Source: Allomesorhizobium camelthorni
Lineage (GTDB): Bacteria; Pseudomonadota; Alphaproteobacteria; Rhizobiales; Rhizobiaceae
Length of the DNA: 64,000 nt
Assembly: GCF_011045125.1 (NCBI RefSeq)
Contig: NZ_JAAKZF010000005.1
Location: forward strand, 1 to 64,000
Direction: 5' to 3'
The notes beneath the pieces were generated by a model that was not told the DNA's origin, ran no database searches, and saw nothing but the letters and a program-made list of their open reading frames with translations. A program made the position numbers and the translations under genes. Each line of letters starts with the position of its first letter. Positions within the stretch are counted from its first letter, which is position 1. Shown here piece after piece: positions 62,189 through 64,000 of the stretch.

Positions 62189-63426
62189 CCGGAAACGCCG
62201 AGCACCAGATCACCGCCGGCTTCATGCCGCTGCTCGACAGCGCCTTGCTGGTCGCGGCAAGCGAAATCGGCTTCGCTGCCAAGGAAGGCGTCGCGCTGAC
62301 GCTGGTGCGGGAGACCTCCTGGGCCAACATCCGCGACCGGCTCGCCGTCGGCCATTTCGATGTGGCGCACATGCTGGCGCCGATGCCGATCGCCTGCAAT
62401 CTCGGCCTGACGCCGCTTGCCTCGCGCACCGTTGCGCCGATGGCGCTCGGCCTTGGCGGCAATGCGATCACCGTTTCGAATGCGGTCTGGGCAGCGATGG
62501 AAGCGCAGGGCGCGCGGCCGGATCTCGATCCGAAAGGCGCGGGCGCTGCTCTGAAGGCGGTGGTCGCCGAGCGCGCCGGAGGCGGCGGCGAACCGTTGCG
62601 TTTCGCAGTCGTGCATCCCCACTCCGGGCACAATTACGAGTTGCGCTACTGGCTCGCCGCCTGCGGCGTAGCCGAGGGCGACATCGAGATCGTCATTGTG
62701 CCGCCGCCGCTGATGGCGGACGCGCTGCGCGCCGGAAACATCGACGGCTACTGCGTGGGCGAGCCGTGGAACACGGCCGCCGCACTTTCCGGCAGCGGCA
62801 GGATCGCTACCGTGAAGGCCGCGATCTGGCGGTCCAGCCCGGAAAAGGTGCTGGGCGCGGGGGCCAAGTGGGCGGAAGCCAATCCCGAAGCACTGGCTGC
62901 GCTGCTGCGGGCGCTCTACCACGCCGCGATCTGGTGCGCAGACAAGGCCAATCATGCCGAACTCGCATCCTTGCTCTCCAGGCCGACCTATCTGGGCAAA
63001 CCGGAAGAGTGGATGCTTCCCGCGCTGTCCGGACGGATCCGGACCGGCGGCGATGGAGAACGGCTCGTCGAGGATTTCTTCATTCCGCTGGCCAAGGCGG
63101 CGACCTTTCCGTGGAAGAGCCACGCCCTCTGGTTCTACACTCAGATGGTGCGCTGGGGGCAGATCCGGCACAGCCCGGCGCATGAAGCCATAGCGCGCGA
63201 CTCCTATCGCCCCGACATCTACCGTTCGGCGCTGAAGCCGCTCGGCGTGCCGCTTCCCGGCGCCAACGCCAAGGTCGAAGGCGCGCTGACCGCCGCCACG
63301 CCGGTCGGCTCGGCCGGCGCGAGCCTGCTGCTCGGGCCGGATGGATTTTTCGACGGACAAGTCTTCGATCCCGATGAGATCGAGAGCTATATCGCCGCAC
63401 AGAATTCCGGCCGCTCAGACCGCTGA
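62185..63426 (+). CDS. nasS: Nitrate/nitrite sensor NasS
   Basis: This 413-residue protein has the NrtA/CmpA substrate-binding fold but no signal peptide (it starts MTGNAEHQITAGFMPLLDSA), as expected of the cytoplasmic NasS. Conserved stretches are FDVAHMLAPMPIACNLGL, DGYCVGEPWNTAAA and FFIPLAKAATFPWKSHALWF. Without nitrate NasS holds NasT inactive; nitrate or nitrite releases it. The gene overlaps nasT and precedes the controlled transport gene, in the standard order. Confidence 0.93.
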   Translation: MTGNAEHQITAGFMPLLDSALLVAASEIGFAAKEGVALTLVRETSWANIRDRLAVGHFDVAHMLAPMPIACNLGLTPLASRTVAPMALGLGGNAITVSNAVWAAMEAQGARPDLDPKGAGAALKAVVAERAGGGGEPLRFAVVHPHSGHNYELRYWLAACGVAEGDIEIVIVPPPLMADALRAGNIDGYCVGEPWNTAAALSGSGRIATVKAAIWRSSPEKVLGAGAKWAEANPEALAALLRALYHAAIWCADKANHAELASLLSRPTYLGKPEEWMLPALSGRIRTGGDGERLVEDFFIPLAKAATFPWKSHALWFYTQMVRWGQIRHSPAHEAIARDSYRPDIYRSALKPLGVPLPGANAKVEGALTAATPVGSAGASLLLGPDGFFDGQVFDPDEIESYIAAQNSGRSDR

Positions 63427-63452
63427 TCATTTCCGCGCCATCTTTGTGCGCT

Positions 63453-63467
63453 GCACAACATTTGTGC
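63453..63467. promoter_or_regulatory. NtrC binding site upstream of nrtA
   Basis: GCAC-AACATTT-GTGC matches the NtrC half-site arrangement GCAC-N7-GTGC exactly. It overlaps a second perfect palindrome, TTGTGC-GCT-GCACAA (63444-63458). It lies about 125 bases upstream of a sigma-54 promoter, the normal distance for an enhancer. Confidence 0.65.
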
Positions 63468-63576
63468 TTCTGCCTAGCCGAAATGATCATTGTTTGGACC
63501 AGAGAGGCTCGCCTCTGATCCAACGGCAATTTCTTTAGTTAACTGATTTAGTTGCGCATTTTCCATTTTTCTTAAA

Positions 63577-63593
63577 CTGGCACGGTTCCTGCT
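63577..63593 (+). promoter_or_regulatory. Sigma-54 (RpoN) promoter for the nitrate uptake operon
   Basis: CTGGCACG-GTTC-CTGCT has the -24 GG (63579-63580) and -12 GC (63591-63592) with exactly 10 bases between. The -24 block is perfect and the -12 block has one mismatch (CTGC for TTGC). Transcription would start about 60 bases upstream of the leader hairpins. Together with the NtrC site it implies nitrogen limitation control. Confidence 0.75.
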
Positions 63594-63626
63594 TCCCTAA
63601 TAACAGGCCCACAAGGTCACGGAATA

Positions 63627-63661
63627 GACGTCCAATGGCGGGCGTCACAGGCAAAGCTGCC
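63627..63661 (+). ncRNA. ANTAR-target dual-hexaloop antiterminator RNA
   Basis: Hairpin P1 is GACGTCC (63627-63633), loop AATGGC, GGGCGTC (63640-63646). After a 3-base linker P2 is GGC (63650-63652), loop AAAGCT, GCC (63659-63661). Both six-base loops have A at position 1 and G at position 4, the defining feature of ANTAR RNA targets. P2 shares its AAAGCTGCC with the 5' arm of the terminator, so binding of NasT would block termination. P2 is a short stem. Confidence 0.75.
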
Positions 63662-63719
63662 GATCAGGAAATCGCACTCCCGGATGTACGGAGGCGACGG
63701 CCTGGCCGGCAGCTTTTTT
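63653..63719 (+). terminator. Leader attenuator (intrinsic terminator) controlled by NasT
   Basis: AAAGCTGCCG (63653-63662) pairs perfectly with CGGCAGCTTT (63707-63716), CAGG/CCTG (63665-63668 and 63701-63704) extends the stem after an internal loop, and a run of six T (63714-63719) follows. The 5' arm overlaps the second hexaloop hairpin, so the structures are mutually exclusive. It ends about 60 bases before the nrtA start. Confidence 0.8.
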
Positions 63720-63780
63720 GTTTAGACCCGAGCACGCAATCGAAACCGCAGTCTCCCACTGCCCCCGACCGGAGAACCCG

Positions 63781-64000
63781 ATGACGAAACGGATCGCATC
63801 TCTCATTCCCAACCGCCGGACGCTGCTCTTGGCTGGCGCGGCCTTTCTCGCCTTGCATCCCGCCAGCATCGACGCTCGCGCGGAAATTCTGGCCGTCGAG
63901 AAGGACGAACTGAAGTTCGGCTTCATCAAGCTGACCGACATGGCGCCGCTCGCCGTCGCCAAGGAACTCGGCTATTTCGAGGACGAGGGCCTCTACGTGA
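63781..64000 (+). CDS. nrtA: Nitrate ABC transporter substrate-binding protein, 5' part
   Basis: Only the first 73 residues are in the window. A Tat-like signal (PNRRTLLLAGAAFLALHP, cleavage near DARA) precedes the NrtA/CmpA-type start LKFGFIKLTDMAPLAVAKEL and GYFEDEGLYV. GGAG lies seven bases before the ATG. As the first gene after the NtrC/sigma-54/NasT-controlled leader it should begin the nitrate uptake and reductase operon. The rest lies to the right. Confidence 0.85.
   Translation, partial: MTKRIASLIPNRRTLLLAGAAFLALHPASIDARAEILAVEKDELKFGFIKLTDMAPLAVAKELGYFEDEGLYV

Overview
The window reads as a GC-rich chromosome segment of an alphaproteobacterium, most likely of the order Hyphomicrobiales (rhizobia and relatives, perhaps Phyllobacteriaceae). 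The support is indirect: an alphaproteobacterial LexA box (GTTC-N7-GTTC), a rhizobial-type iron operator (TGA-N9-TCA), a NasS/NasT nitrate system with its leader RNA, opine-type oxidase subunits with an OccR/NocR-like LysR regulator, and many TRAP and peptide-type ABC transporters. No rRNA, tRNA, CRISPR array, prophage or intact insertion sequence was seen.

Layout. 1-1.5 kb is a graveyard: frameshifted leuD and leuC pieces, the C-terminus of another gene, and a decayed helicase fragment. 1.5-5.7 kb holds a DctPQM TRAP operon and a 3-hydroxyisobutyrate dehydrogenase-like enzyme. 6.1-10.8 kb is a four-gene peptide/opine-type ABC operon on the minus strand. 11.4-26.9 kb is a catabolic cluster: an aldehyde dehydrogenase, two FAD amine oxidases, an Lrp-type regulator, two haloacid-dehalogenase-like proteins, a class III amine aminotransferase, a succinate-semialdehyde dehydrogenase, a tartrate-dehydrogenase-like enzyme, a cupin, a GhrA-like reductase, an ArgE-like deacylase, and a pair of paralogous double-GNAT proteins at its two ends.

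27-40 kb is a second catabolic block: an OccR/NocR-like LysR gene divergent from a three-subunit opine-oxidase/HcnABC-like flavoenzyme, an M19 dipeptidase-like protein, a peptide-type ABC importer, and a DgcA/N-methylproline-demethylase-like flavoprotein. Together the two blocks look like uptake and stepwise oxidation of an N-substituted amino acid or amine (opine, betaine or N-methyl compound). The substrate cannot be read from the sequence.

40-44 kb is an iron-siderophore type ABC importer divergent from a methyltransferase, with candidate iron operators between them. 44-53 kb carries recQ, an ArsR/SRPBCC pair, a frameshifted GFA-family gene, a fumarylacetoacetase-family hydrolase, a DrrAB-type exporter and an OmpA-like protein with a highly charged 52-residue tandem repeat. 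53-58 kb holds a LexA-boxed RNA 2',3'-cyclic phosphodiesterase (thpR), a palindromic intergenic repeat, and a LysR/MFS/aldo-keto reductase group. 58-61.4 kb is a second TRAP operon ending in a 55-residue membrane protein. 61.6-64 kb is the nitrate regulon: nasT and nasS, then an NtrC site, a sigma-54 promoter and an ANTAR dual-hexaloop attenuator before nrtA, which runs off the end.

Start codons were adjusted by hand where a Shine-Dalgarno match or translational overlap favoured an internal start. Family assignments come from recognised motifs, not from searches.
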